64,000 nucleotides of DNA, from NCBI GenBank assembly GCA_905221605.1, contig CAJNDS010002079.1:2038501-2102500 (forward strand). The letters are read 5' to 3'. The position numbers were made by a program, and so were the translations under genes. Below, piece after piece: positions 29,115-38,079 of this stretch (positions are counted from its first letter, which is position 1; every line of letters starts with the position of its first letter). The notes under the pieces are model-generated. The model had not been told where the DNA came from. It made no database searches and worked only from the letters and a program-made list of their open reading frames with translations. The stretch is from Symbiodinium natans. Taxonomy: Eukaryota; Sar; Dinophyceae; Suessiales; Symbiodiniaceae.

Positions 29115-29199
29115 CTCTCTAAATCACAGTCCCTTTTTGGGCCTCCTCTACACCTTATGGTTGCAGGGTACGCCCAAAAAGGGACCATAACTCTGAGAG
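29115..29199. mobile_element. MITE-like family 4 element (copy 3)
   Basis: CTCTCTAAATCACAGTCCCT on the left against AGGGACCATAACTCTGAGAG on the right, a good inverted pair. Confidence 0.8.
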
Positions 29200-29207
29200 C
29201 TGCCCTC

Positions 29208-29275
29208 ATTGGAGGCTTTGCAGAAACAGCAGCAGCAGGCGACGCCGGCAACGCAGGCGCGCTCCGAATTCCCAG
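29208..29275 (+). pseudogene. Copy B1 of exon A1, probably decayed
   Basis: LQKQQQQATPATQARSEF aligns with LQEQQKATAATQALSES of unit A but lacks about a dozen upstream bases and has a one-base difference before CAGGTTCC. Confidence 0.4.
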
Positions 29276-29366
29276 GTTCCGTCTCCATCGTCTCCTTGAA
29301 GGAAACAAGGCTTCAGGGTTCAGGTTTTAGGCTTTAGGCTTTAGGTAGGGTTCTTCTGTGTATGAC

Positions 29367-29400
<34 letters not shown>

Positions 29401-29644
29401 GTATGTGCTTGTTCTACTTCTGTCTGCATAAGAAAACATCGACCGAAGATGTCCCATCATGATCCAACTGGCACGAGGGGGGGGTAGAGATGTCGCGCGT
29501 CTGCAAGTGCGCCTTGATTCCTGGAACTGGGAGGCCTGACAGACCTACTCATTCCACAATTTCACTTGAGGCTTGCGCCCCTAGACTCTCTAGACCCCGA
29601 ACATACAGACGCTAAACCATCATGTTTAACCCTCTTGGCTATAG

Positions 29645-29757
29645 GTACTCTGATTAGTTTCCGAGCCTTTCTAAAAGCAGGGGTCTGGCGTTACGGTGTC
29701 GGTTCAGATCCCGGAGGAGCAGAAGAAAGCGGGCGACTTCGCGGAAGAAGAGGCCAG
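29645..29757 (+). pseudogene. Copy B2 of exon A2, probably broken
   Basis: Keeps the acceptor CTATAG|G and the end IPEEQKKAGDFAEEEA. In the frame used by unit A the fourth codon is TAG, and an extra A in AAAA shifts the frame. An alternative frame is open, so it may use another phase. Confidence 0.4.
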
Positions 29758-29900
29758 GGCTTGGGGTGTGGGTTTGGGGGTTTGGGTATTTGGGGTTTGG
29801 GGTTGGGTTTGGGGTTTGGGGTTTAAGGGTTTAGGGGTTTTTGCGATTTTGGGGGTTTGGGTTTAGGCGTTTTAGGGTTTTGGGGTTTAGGGTTCACCAA
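29758..29900. repeat. TTTGGGG-type array
   Basis: TTTGGGG and TTTGGGT units replacing the TTTAGGG array found at the same position in unit A. Confidence 0.85.
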
Positions 29901-30532
29901 GTGTGCTCTGCACGCTGCGTCTGAAGCTTACACCACCCCCCCCCCCCCTCCCCGCCAAAAAAGAAAAACTCAAACCCCCCAAACCCCCAAACCCCCCAAA
30001 CACCCCAAACCCCCCAAACACTGAAACCGAAATCCTAAGTCCCAGCACGAAAAGGATCCTCTAAACCATTTGATTTCTGGTTTCCTGCTCATCTGTTCCG
30101 GTTGGCGGCCGCAGTAAAAGCTGTGTCAAGACAAGTTTGAACCCAAATCCTCAGTCCCAGTCCCAGCACAAGAAAGCCCCAGCTGTTTACACAAACAAGC
30201 ACCCTCGAGCACTCATTTTCACTGGAGCTGCTTTGGGCCCAAGTCCCTATACAACCCTCTTACACCATGGAAGTTTTAAGCCATGGAAGTTTAAGTAAAT
30301 ACACCTTTACCTCTCTAAAAGCCAGCGTGGACCTGAAACAATTTACCAAGAAGAACATCCCCCTAGATAGTTTTGCTTTTTGCCCGGGCCAAGGGAGGGG
30401 GGGATTAACCCCAAGCCCTAAGCCTTAAATCCTAAACCCTAAACCCTAAACCCATCACACCTTTCAACCCTCTAAACCCAAAGCCCTGCACCCCCGCACG
30501 ATCTCCTGGGGCTTCGGCACAGGCCAAGACAA

Positions 30533-30570
30533 CGGTGGTGGAACTGCAGGCTGCCGGTTGCACTGGAGTA
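30533..30570 (+). CDS. Candidate exon B3 (AKTTVVELQAAGCTGV)
   Basis: Matches exon A3 with an in-frame substitution pattern, followed by GTGTAA. The downstream sequence is a (TA)-rich region and then a family 1 element. Confidence 0.45.
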
Positions 30571-30807
30571 GTGTAAAATAGATAAATAAATAGATATAAA
30601 CATAAATGTAAATATAAACGTACGTACAAATATGTATCTATATATATATATATATATTAAGATATAGATATAGATGTGTGCAAAGGTGTGCCGTAGCTCA
30701 ACACTTGAGACAGCAAAAGCTCAACCCGAACCCCGCGCCTTGAAGCTCGCGTTTGTTCACACTTGCTCCTTGCGGTGGTCTGGGGGGCTTTTCAACTCCG
30801 GTTCCAG

Positions 30808-30960
30808 TACTTGGAGGTTCAGGGTACTGAGCAACCCAATTAAAAAGTGTAGTTTGAACCCACTTATATGCACCTATTAGTGCGCTAATGGGGTTATATT
30901 GGACTATAAGCACAGTTAGAATTTGGTTACGAAGTACCATGAGCCATGAACCTGCAAGTA
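30808..30960. mobile_element. MITE-like family 1 element (copy 8) inside unit B
   Basis: TACTTGGAGGTTCAGGGTAC to CATGAACCTGCAAGTA. Unit A lacks it at the corresponding site (28340-28350, CTACTTGCAGGCTTTCGG against CAAGTAAGGCTTTTGGAGC), so this is a recent insertion relative to the duplication. Confidence 0.85.
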
Positions 30961-31020
30961 AGGCTTTTGGAGCTTTAGGGCTTTGTGAAGTTTGATAGGG
31001 TTTGCAGCCTTAAACCTCCG

Positions 31021-31149
31021 GAAGAACCAAGAAAAGCCGGCCAGGGCAGAGCGATCGACGAGCTGCGAGAAGGACTGGCTCGACTCGAGGCCAAGATTCC
31101 TTGCTTTTGTTTGGGGCGCAGTTTCCCTGTACTACAACTTGGGGTTTAG
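31021..31149 (+). CDS. Candidate terminal exon B4 (IDELREGLARLEAKI)
   Basis: EEPRKAGQGRAIDELREGLA then RLEAKIPCFCLGRSF and on to a TAG at the first TTTAGGG unit. It diverges from A4 right after LEAKI. Either the true end is a splice donor or the copy has lost its stop. Confidence 0.45.
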   Translation, partial: EEPRKAGQGRAIDELREGLARLEAKIPCFCLGRSFPVLQLGV

Positions 31150-31299
31150 GGGTTAGGGTTTAGGTTCAGGGCTTATCGGGTTTAGGGAAGAAAGGCTTTA
31201 TGGGCTTAGGGTTTGGGGCTTCAAAGCTGGTGAGGCACCGCGTTCATAAGCTTGCATAGATCCATCCCCTAACTGGGAAGTAGAAAAGTCTCAACCTAC

Positions 31300-31412
31300 T
31301 ACTTGGAGGTTCAGGGTACTTAGTAACCCAGTGATAAAGGTAGTTACTTGTAAGCCCCTTGAGTACCCTTATAGGGTGACATTTGGATTATAAGTACAGT
31401 TGTAATTGGGTT
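31300..31412. mobile_element. MITE-like family 1 element (copy 9), right end replaced by heptamers
   Basis: Perfect left end TACTTGGAGGTTCAGGGTAC, TTAGTAACCC. The right arm stops after TACAGTTGTAATTGGG, where TTTAGGG-like sequence takes over. Confidence 0.75.
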
Positions 31413-31802
31413 TAGGGCATGGGGTTCACTGGGTTTAGGGTTCAGGCCTTAGGGTTTAGACAGCAGAAGGTGCGCTTCACATGGCTAGGAGTCTAGGGAC
31501 GGGGGCGGAGTGAGTGCTCGTGTAAGGGTTTCGTGTACTTGCAAATTAGGTAGTGAATCATCCTGGCTGACGAAAGTTCAATCCCTCAATCCTAACACCT
31601 GCCCTGCAGTTGCAGCCCTTCAAGCCCCGAGCATCACGTTTCGGATCTGTCGAAGCAGCTATCCAGTAGACTCCCATATTGTACATAAAGCAAAACCCTA
31701 AACCCCAAACCCTAGCCCTAAACATCACCTGAACCCCTGAACCCTTGTAGCCCAACACCTTTGTAACCTTTTCAAACCATACTTATACTCCGCTCCCTGC
31801 AG

Positions 31803-31868
31803 GCGCAGCCCCAACAGCTCTTGCAGCCTCTGTCGTCCACCCTCGAGCGATGGGAGGCCAGGATCAGG
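31803..31868 (+). CDS. Candidate exon (LQPLSSTLERWEARI)
   Basis: Acceptor CTCCCTGCAG, then AQPQQLLQPLSSTLERWEAR, I, and a donor-like G|GTTTTG before TTTAGGG units. It aligns with VQPLSARLEQMEAAGIRR at 33.7 kb. CCCTAAA-like words lie upstream. Confidence 0.5.
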
Positions 31869-32156
31869 GTTTTGTGGAGTGCCTTTGCGTTTCGGGTTTC
31901 GGGTTTAGGGTTTAGGGTTTAGGGCTCAGTCCTCAAAACTGAACGACCCTGGCAACCCTGACACCCTTAAGTGTTAACCAGTGGCTTCCTTGTGACCCTC
32001 AGCCAGTAGACCTGAAACCCTCTAGTAAACCCAAAGGGTGCACTAAAGCCCTAAACCCCTCAAGCCCTAAACCCATACACCCCTAAAATTTCAAAAGCAA
32101 ACCAAGACTTCAAGAACCTAAAGCCCTAGAACCTTAAGAACCCTCAGTCGACCCCT

Positions 32157-32280
32157 AAACCCTAAACCCTAAACCCTAAACCCTAAACCCTAAACCCTAA
32201 ACCCTAAACCCTAAACCCTAAACCCTAAACCCTAAACCCTAAACCTCAAACCCTAAACCCTAAACCTTAAACCCTAAACC
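32157..32280. repeat. CCCTAAA tract
   Basis: About seventeen units, nearly perfect. 31925-32150 is degenerate. Confidence 0.95.
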
Positions 32281-32292
32281 TCGACCCATCAT

Positions 32293-32380
32293 CTGAAGGC
32301 CGAGCTTCCGGCCATGTCCTTGCAGCTTGGGAAGCTCCAGGCCCCGCCTATGACAAAAAATGTTTTCAAGATGCTTCAAG
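32293..32380 (+). CDS. Candidate exon (LQLGKLQA)
   Basis: LKAELPAMSLQLGKLQAPPM then TKNVFKMLQG, between a CCCTAAA array and a TTTAGGG array that starts at 32381. Acceptor candidates are CTGAAG and TTGCAG. Confidence 0.4.
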
Positions 32381-32425
32381 GGTTTAGGGTTTAGGGTTTA
32401 GGGTTTAGGGTTTAGGGTTTAGAGT
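32381..32425. repeat. TTTAGGG tract
   Basis: Six units, directly after the candidate exon. Confidence 0.95.
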
Positions 32426-32439
32426 TTTCTGGGCAGGGG

Positions 32440-32915
32440 GGAGGGGGATCATGTAGGGTTCTGAAGTAGGGCTTTACAGTGTAGAGTGGTGGTGAGTGTA
32501 TACTCTACAGCAGTTATTAAATGCAATCCTGCCAAGTCACTATCATAAGATTTATCATATGTTATAATGCAATATGGTATACTCTCAAGAATATGCCTTC
32601 ATATGTTCATATATACATAGACAGATATTTGTCTGTGTAAGTGTGTTTTTGTCCTTTTCAAGGGATACTAGCCTCAACGAACATCCTTTGGTAGCGTTGA
32701 CATCACTTCATTCAGGGCATGGCGCTCTCGAGGCTCAGCTTCTTGAAATTTGAGGAGTTTTGTGTTTTGGCGAAAGGGTTTGGACATATAGGGTTGCTGC
32801 TGAGCGTTGTGAAAGTTGTTTTAGGTTTGAAAAATAGGGTTGCTGTTCAGCGTTGTGCAAGTTGGGAAACCTCGCCAGAAATGGATCCCTTGCATACCCC
32901 CCCGGGGGCTGCCCC
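32440..32915. other. AT-richer low-copy stretch
   Basis: Free of heptamers and includes ATATGTTATAATGCAATATG near 32560. No gene supported. Confidence 0.4.
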
Positions 32916-33020
32916 CCCCCCGCCCCCCCCCCCCCCCCCCCCCCGCCCCCCCCCCCCCCCCCCCCCCCCCGCCCCCCCCCCCCCCGCCCCCCCCCCCCCC
33001 CCCCCCCCGCCTCCCCCCCG

Positions 33021-33069
<49 letters not shown>

Positions 33070-33123
33070 CCCCCCCCCCCCCCCTGGGGCCCCCCCCGCC
33101 CCCCCCCCCCCCCCCCCCCGACC
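32903..33123. repeat. Long poly-C tract
   Basis: About 220 bases that are almost all C with isolated G and rare T. Poly-proline and poly-glycine frames here are artefacts. It has i-motif/G-quadruplex potential on the two strands. Confidence 0.95.
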
Positions 33124-33464
33124 CCTCCCGCCCCTGTGTGTCGAATGCCCCCTTAGGGGCTTGCCTCCAATGGATCGCACCTCTGAACCCCCCCCCCCCT
33201 TCTCCCTCGCCCCATGCGCTGTGATCACACTTGTGCTTGGGTGCTTCTTCGCAAACAGCTGAGGTGTGGCCGTCTTTACATCGCTTGAAGAGTTCATTGT
33301 CGTCATTGATTGTTATGACTTTTATTACTACTCAATACTACTCTTACTACTAGGATTACTAGTTTTCCTATATAAGGTTTTTGTTGGTTCATGTTGCACT
33401 CGAATCCGAGCACGGGCTCCTCCTAAGTTATATTCATCTCCCCACGTCAGCACAGAGGCTTAAG

Positions 33465-33540
33465 GGTTTAGGGGTTAGGGTTTAGGGTTTAGGGTTTAGG
33501 GTTTAGGGTTTAGGGTTTGCGGTTCAGGGTTTAGGGTTTC
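33465..33540. repeat. TTTAGGG tract
   Basis: About ten units. 33124-33464 is low-copy with no supported gene. Confidence 0.95.
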
Positions 33541-33610
33541 AGATCCGGGCAGGCTTAAGACTTAAGATGTCTGAAGCAAGATGAAATGGTTGGGATGTGC
33601 CTCTTTATAC

Positions 33611-33681
33611 AAACAGTCCTTAACAGGGATGATAATAGGGGGGGTTCTATAATCCCTAGTCAGGACTGGTAGAGAAGGGGA
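33611..33681. mobile_element. MITE-like family 2 element (copy 1)
   Basis: AAACAGTCCTTAACAGGGAT on the left, AATCCCTAGTCAGGACTG on the right, G-run centre. Other copies are at 55.06 and 61.05 kb. Confidence 0.75.
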
Positions 33682-33684
33682 ACA

Positions 33685-33801
33685 ATGAAATGGCTGCCCC
33701 AGGCCACTGTTCAACCACTCAGCGCACGCCTAGAGCAAATGGAGGCTGCTGGCATCCGCAGGTTTTCTTCGAGGGTTTCAGTGTCTGTTTTTCCGGATTA
33801 A
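33685..33801 (+). CDS. Small coiled-coil-like ORF (QPLSARLEQMEAAGIRR)
   Basis: 38 codons from ATG: MKWLPQATVQPLSARLEQME then AAGIRRFSSRVSVSVFPD and TAA. The core aligns with the exon at 31.8 kb. It begins four bases after a family 2 element. The portion after IRR may be intron read-through, since CGCAG|GTTTTC is a possible donor. Confidence 0.45.
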   Translation: MKWLPQATVQPLSARLEQMEAAGIRRFSSRVSVSVFPD

Positions 33802-33809
33802 AGAACTCA

Positions 33810-34600
33810 GTTACTTTATCATGCAAGCCATGAGAGGGCACCTGTTTCGTGTCGCAATGAAGAGTGGTCTGGCGTGATTCAGTTTGGGCATTGGCACACT
33901 TACGGCGTTCAACCAAGCTCAGCGCCTCCCCAACCTAAACGTGAACTCGAAATCCCCATCTGAGCTCTGAGCCGTGAGTAAGCACGGCATTGAGGATGTG
34001 TTCCTTCCAAGCCAACTTCTTCAGGACGTCTGTGTGCCATGTATAGGTATGTAGTTCCGGATGCCCAGCAACATCCTTCAGGATCCCCTTGTAAATCCTT
34101 TAAAATGGAAAGGGCGCACTTTCTCTATAGGCTTATAGTTCTTTGGTCATGACACAATGCCATACGAACACCCTGGAATGACAGCTCGGGGCCTAGCACT
34201 TCCGGTTTCGCTGCTGCAAAGGCGACGTCGCTGCAGCTGACGCAGAAGGCGCATGACTCACTTTCAGAGCGTGCCCGAAATCCTAGCCTACACACTACTG
34301 ACATCAGTCCCTTTCTGGTGCCTTTTTGCAAGAGCCTCGCATTCAATATGAACCCTACCCTAAGTCACCCTAAACCCAATTTTTGGGACAGGTGCTCGCT
34401 AGCTCGACGCACGAACTTCTTGAAGTGCTCCAGCCTTAAGCGGCCCTTTTGAGGGCCCATATTCAGTGACCATGTAACCACCCTTACATCCCTCATAAAC
34501 TTAATACAAGGCCCTGCTGCTGCCTGGTTGGGAGGGCTTTCGGTTTTATGATTTCAGGATTTCAGGGTTCAGGGTTTTAGGATTCAGGATTTAGGGTTTC
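33810..34600 (+). other. Low-copy region with an exon-like patch
   Basis: From about 34170 to 34275 the plus strand reads TSGFAAAKATSLQLTQKAHD then SLSERAR, in the style of the other islands (compare ATQALSES). Its boundaries are unclear. 34340-34380 has CCCTAA-like words. The rest has no supported gene. Confidence 0.35.
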
Positions 34601-34678
34601 AGGCTTTTAGGGTTGGGCAGGAGTGGGGTGGGGCGGGGTCCCAAACCCACTAAGTTTAAAACAGCTGCCGGATTACAG

Positions 34679-34761
34679 AACCCGACGCCAGCTCGCAGGT
34701 TGAGGCGGGGGCGGAGGCGGAGGAGCCGGCCGAGCAAGAGGCCACCTGGCAAATCTTCTGA
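34679..34761 (+). CDS. Candidate terminal exon (ASSQVEAGAEAEEPAEQEA)
   Basis: After GGATTACAG the frame reads PDASSQVEAGAEAEEPAEQE then ATWQIF and TGA. Strongly acidic. The EASSQ-like word recurs at 36.8 and 44.3 kb. Function unknown. Confidence 0.45.
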
Positions 34762-35264
34762 GAATTGTTGCTGGGGCCCTGAAAACCGCATGCCCCCCCC
34801 CCCCCCCCTAGCCCCCGCGCAAAAAGAAAAGAAGCAAAACAAGAAGAAGGAAATTCCTAACTCAAGACAATCAGTTTAGGTGTTAGGCTTACTTCTTACA
34901 CCCCAGGCCCTGCAACCCCCACCCTAAACCCCTTAAGGCCTTAGCCTTCAAACCTTCCTAGACGGCCCTAGGGCATCCCTCCAGCCATCTATAAGCCTTA
35001 ACGTGCGGCTGAAACCAACTTGAGGGAGTTCTAAACCCTAAACCTTAAACCCTAAGCTCTGGAGTCTAGGCTTTTGAGTTCGCGCTTAGGTGCCTAAGGT
35101 CAAAAAGAGGGCTTTTGTGCGTTCTAGGCATACTTTTCGTTCCGGGGCTTGGATGAACTCGGATGGCTCGGGGTGTCAAGGCATGTTGATGGCTTCAGAG
35201 TTTGGCAGTGTCTCCCCTTAAGCCTAGGCTCTATGAACTGTAAAAAAAAACCACAGTGAATCCT

Positions 35265-35412
35265 AAACCCTTTAAACCCGAAACCCTAAACCCTAAACCC
35301 TAAACACTAAAAAAAACCCTAAACCCTAAACCCTAAACCCTTAACCCTTAACCCTTTAACCCTTTAACCCTTTAACCCTTTAACCCTTTAACCCTTTAAA
35401 CCCTAAACCCGA
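35265..35412. repeat. CCCTAAA and CCCTTTAA arrays
   Basis: CCCTAAA units, then about seven CCCTTTAA units, then CCCTAAA again. Confidence 0.95.
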
Positions 35413-35447
35413 AACCCATAAGCTCGACCAGCTGTAAGTCCCAAAAG

Positions 35448-35501
35448 GTACCCAGCAAATCGCTGTCCGAGCAACTGGCGCGGTTGGAGGCCCGAACTAG
35501 G
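35448..35501 (+). CDS. Candidate exon (SLSEQLARLEAR)
   Basis: AAAAG|GTACCC, then VPSKSLSEQLARLEART, ending AG|GGTTTAGGG or G|GTTTAGG. A CCCTAAA array lies 35 bp upstream and TTTAGGG follows immediately: the clearest case of an island bracketed by opposite arrays. LARLEA matches the terminal exons at 28.5, 31.1 and 39.4 kb. Confidence 0.5.
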
Positions 35502-35596
35502 GTTTAGGGTTTAGGGTTTAGGGTTCGGGGTTTAGGGTTTAGGGTTTGGGGCCAGTTTGGGGTTTAGGGTTTAGGGTTTAGGGTTTAGGGTTTAAG
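35502..35596. repeat. TTTAGGG tract
   Basis: About twelve units interrupted by GGGGCCAGTTTGGGG. Confidence 0.95.
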
Positions 35597-35716
35597 CCCT
35601 TTTGATCAAGCGGCACAGGGGCAGGTAGCACAGGCGATTTGTTTGGTTTAGGGTGTCAACCCCTAAACTCGGTAGCAAGCCGGGCTCGTAGTGGTGCAGG
35701 GTACAGTACTTGGAGG

Positions 35717-35807
35717 TTCAGGGTTTAGGGTTTAGGGTTTAGGGTCTAGGGTTTAGGGTTTAGGGTTTAGGGTTTAGGGTTTAGGGTTTAGGGTTTAGGT
35801 CTATAGT
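35717..35807. repeat. TTTAGGG tract starting at a family 1 end
   Basis: TACTTGGAGGTTCAGGG (35706-35722), the left terminus of the family 1 element, runs straight into about twelve TTTAGGG units. Confidence 0.9.
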
Positions 35808-36148
35808 CGGCTTCAGAAATCATCCGCAAAAAACAACCTAAGTTTAAAAGTGTTCCGGGGGGGGGTTCAGGCTTAGGGTTCAGGGTTTTCAAGCATTCGG
35901 CTCTGGCAGCCAGGCGGCCTTAGGGCAGGTTAGGGATTCCACCCAAACCCAAAACCCTGAAACCTAAACCAATCGTGTCGACATCTGCTGTGCCACTGGA
36001 GTTTTGCAGGATGAGCTGGTCTGTTTCGCCGCAAGTCGTGCTTTTCTTAAGTAGGGCCCGGAAGGTTTGGGGTTCATGGAATTTCAATAGAGTTGCGCGT
36101 TGAGGGTTTACAGGGTTTGGTTCAGGTTTGTGGTTCAAGGTTCCTCTA

Positions 36149-36304
36149 ATCATGGGTTCCCCTACTACCCCCCTCTATACTACCCGTCCTGGGTTCCCCC
36201 CATAACTAAGGCTATTTAGGGATAATTAAGCTCAATTAAGGTTGTTTAAAGGGGGAACCTAGGGGGGGGGGGGTAGTATAGGGGGGTAGTAGGGGAACCC
36301 ATGA
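36149..36304. mobile_element. Perfect foldback element (two nested inverted pairs)
   Basis: The outer pair ATCATGGGTTCCCCTACTAC and its inverse at 36285-36304 extends through CCCCCCTATACTACCC. The inner pair CCTGGGTTCCCCCC matches GGGGGAACCTAGG. The loop is AT-rich with TAATTAAGCTCAATTAAGG. About 156 bp, high arm identity, so probably young. Confidence 0.85.
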
Positions 36305-36449
36305 TCTAAGGGCTTACTCAGGTTTTTTTGGGGGGGCTAGGCTAGTAGTCGAGAGCTTTCATGCTTGAGTGGGGGGGTCTGTGGCTCTCACTCCCTGCCC
36401 CGCCCCTGTGCGGATGCCTGTTGCGCCTGATGGTTTATGCAGGGTTGAG

Positions 36450-36765
36450 TGGTTTAGGGGTTTAGGGGTTTCGTTTAGGGGTTTAGGGGTTTAGGGGTTT
36501 AGGGGTTTAGGGGTTTAGGGGTTTAGGGGTTTAGGGGTTTAGGGGTTTAGGGGTTTAGGGGTTTAGGGGTTTAGGGGTTTAGGGGTTAGGGGTTTAGGGG
36601 TTTAGGGGTTAGGGGTTTAGGGGGGGGTTTAGGGGTTTAGGGGTTTAGGGGTTTTAGGGGTTTAGGGGTTTTTAGGGGGTTAGGGGTTAGGGGTTTAGGG
36701 ATAGGGTCAGGGATTCAGGGGTTCAGGGGTTCAGGGGTTCAGGGGTTCAGGGTTCAGGGGTTTAG
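36450..36765. repeat. TTTAGGGG octamer array
   Basis: More than thirty octamer units, with TTCAGGGG units at the right end (36714-36750). Confidence 0.95.
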
Positions 36766-36773
36766 GGTTGAGG

Positions 36774-36860
36774 GCGCCCCGATCGCTCGAGGCCTCTCAG
36801 CAGGAGCATGAAAAGGCCATTGAGGCCAGCTCGCAGGCAGCTTCCGCCCAAACCCCCTCA
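36774..36860 (+). CDS. Candidate exon (SLEASQQEHEKAIEASSQAA)
   Basis: Open frame RSLEASQQEHEKAIEASSQA then ASA and into C/A-rich repeat. Highly helical, EASSQA word shared with 34.7 and 44.3 kb. The arrays are in the reverse arrangement here (G-rich before, C-rich after), so it does not fit the usual bracket. Confidence 0.4.
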
Positions 36861-36864
36861 ACCC

Positions 36865-36960
36865 CCAAACCCTAAACCCGAAACCCTAAACCCTAGCCCT
36901 AAACCCTGAACCCTAACCTAATAAACCCTAAAGCCTAAGCCCCATAAGCCCTATGAACCC
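36865..36960. repeat. Degenerate CCCTAAA tract
   Basis: CCCTAAA, CCCGAAA and CCCTGAA units. Confidence 0.85.
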
Positions 36961-37044
36961 TAAAACCCCATCCTGAACCCGTAGATGGCCAAGAAGCCCC
37001 AAAGCCTTCAAGCCCCTCCCCCAGCTCTGGCATGACACTGGGAT

Positions 37045-37108
37045 TTAGTTTAGGGTTTAGGGTTTACGGTTTAGGGTTTAGGGTTTAGGGTTTAAGGTTT
37101 AGGGTTGT
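37045..37108. repeat. TTTAGGG tract
   Basis: About eight units. Confidence 0.9.
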
Positions 37109-37130
37109 TCTACTCCTTCAAAACCCTACA

Positions 37131-37183
37131 GAACCGGCCAGCACACTCCAAGCGCAGCACAGCAAGGGACTCAAGCGGATTCA
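37131..37183 (+). CDS. Candidate exon (ASTLQAQHSKGLKRIQ)
   Basis: After CCCTACAG: PASTLQAQHSKGLKRIQ, ending CAG|GGTTCT. Short. Similar in style to the neighbours. Confidence 0.35.
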
Positions 37184-37384
37184 GGGTTCTGGCCTAAGCT
37201 GCGGAATTTGAGTGTCAAGGGATGACTCGCGCCCCGAAGTTTGTATGTACCCCTAAAGGTTCCCCCAAGAAAAATTCCTAATATGTCTCTTATATTCTTG
37301 GGGATCCTGAAAAAGGGTCCCAGAACCCAAGGGTACAACCCTAACCCTAATCTTCCTAAAGCCGGGGGAAACGGGGCCGCTCAA

Positions 37385-37412
37385 CCTTCGACCCGGGATT
37401 CCCGGGTCGAGG
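37385..37412. repeat. Short palindrome
   Basis: CGACCCGGGATTCCCGGGTCG is an almost perfect palindrome within low-copy sequence. Confidence 0.6.
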
Positions 37413-37774
37413 CGTTTTGCTGGTTTGAACAACCCCGATCCCCCCCTACCCTTAAACTGTTGAACCCAAATACTCAAAAACCCAAACAGCCTCATGTCCC
37501 CCCTTCCATGTTTGGCACCAGTTTTGGGCCAAAGACCACGATTCCCCTCCAGGTAACATCTAGGGCCGAAACCCCAACAGCCCCAAAGCCCCCTCAACGA
37601 ACTCGGCACTAGGGTTTCGAGAAGAGTCTAGGTTTTGGGGCCTGAAGAAAACTCATCCCGCTCCGTTTGTAGCCGAAGACAGCCCACACATCCCGGAACA
37701 AGCTCGGGGTTTGCTTTTCGCTCAGGGTTAGAGGGTGCTTTGCACAACAAACCGCATCCGACTGGCACCTTCTC

Positions 37775-37892
37775 ACGCTTTCTCACGCTTTTCTCACGGT
37801 GGCGGATTTGGGATGCTGAAAGCTAAAAGACGACTTGCGGAAAGCACGGCCCCGGAGCACTCACGATTTCTCACGGTTTTCTCACGGTTTTT
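37775..37892. repeat. TTTCTCACG repeats
   Basis: Copies of TTTTCTCACGGT and CTTTCTCACGC in two clusters. No gene supported. Confidence 0.8.
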
Positions 37893-37898
37893 TGGTGG

Positions 37899-37989
<91 letters not shown>

Positions 37990-38072
37990 TCTGTGTGTGT
38001 GTCTTTGTGTGTGTCTCTGTGTGTGTCTCTCTGTGTGTGCCTCTCTGTGTGTCTCTGTGTGTGTGTGCGGTA
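37899..38072. repeat. (GT)n microsatellite with CTCTGTGT interruptions
   Basis: About 90 bases of pure GT, then GT blocks separated by CTCT and CTTT. Valine/cysteine frames here are artefacts. Confidence 0.98.
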
Positions 38073-38079
38073 CGGGCAA

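Larger units (their letters stand above)
29200..31149 (+). repeat. Segmental duplication unit B
   Basis: Same order of landmarks as unit A. It differs by a (TA)n insertion near 29370-29400 and 30637-30656, by TTTGGGG instead of TTTAGGG arrays, by a family 1 element inserted at 30808, and by extra C-rich repeat at 29935-30020. Confidence 0.8.

Noticed and set aside
32719-33306. Proline-rich and glycine-rich frames of 120-160 codons
   Set aside because: They translate the poly-C tract in three frames and on the other strand. No non-repetitive domain.
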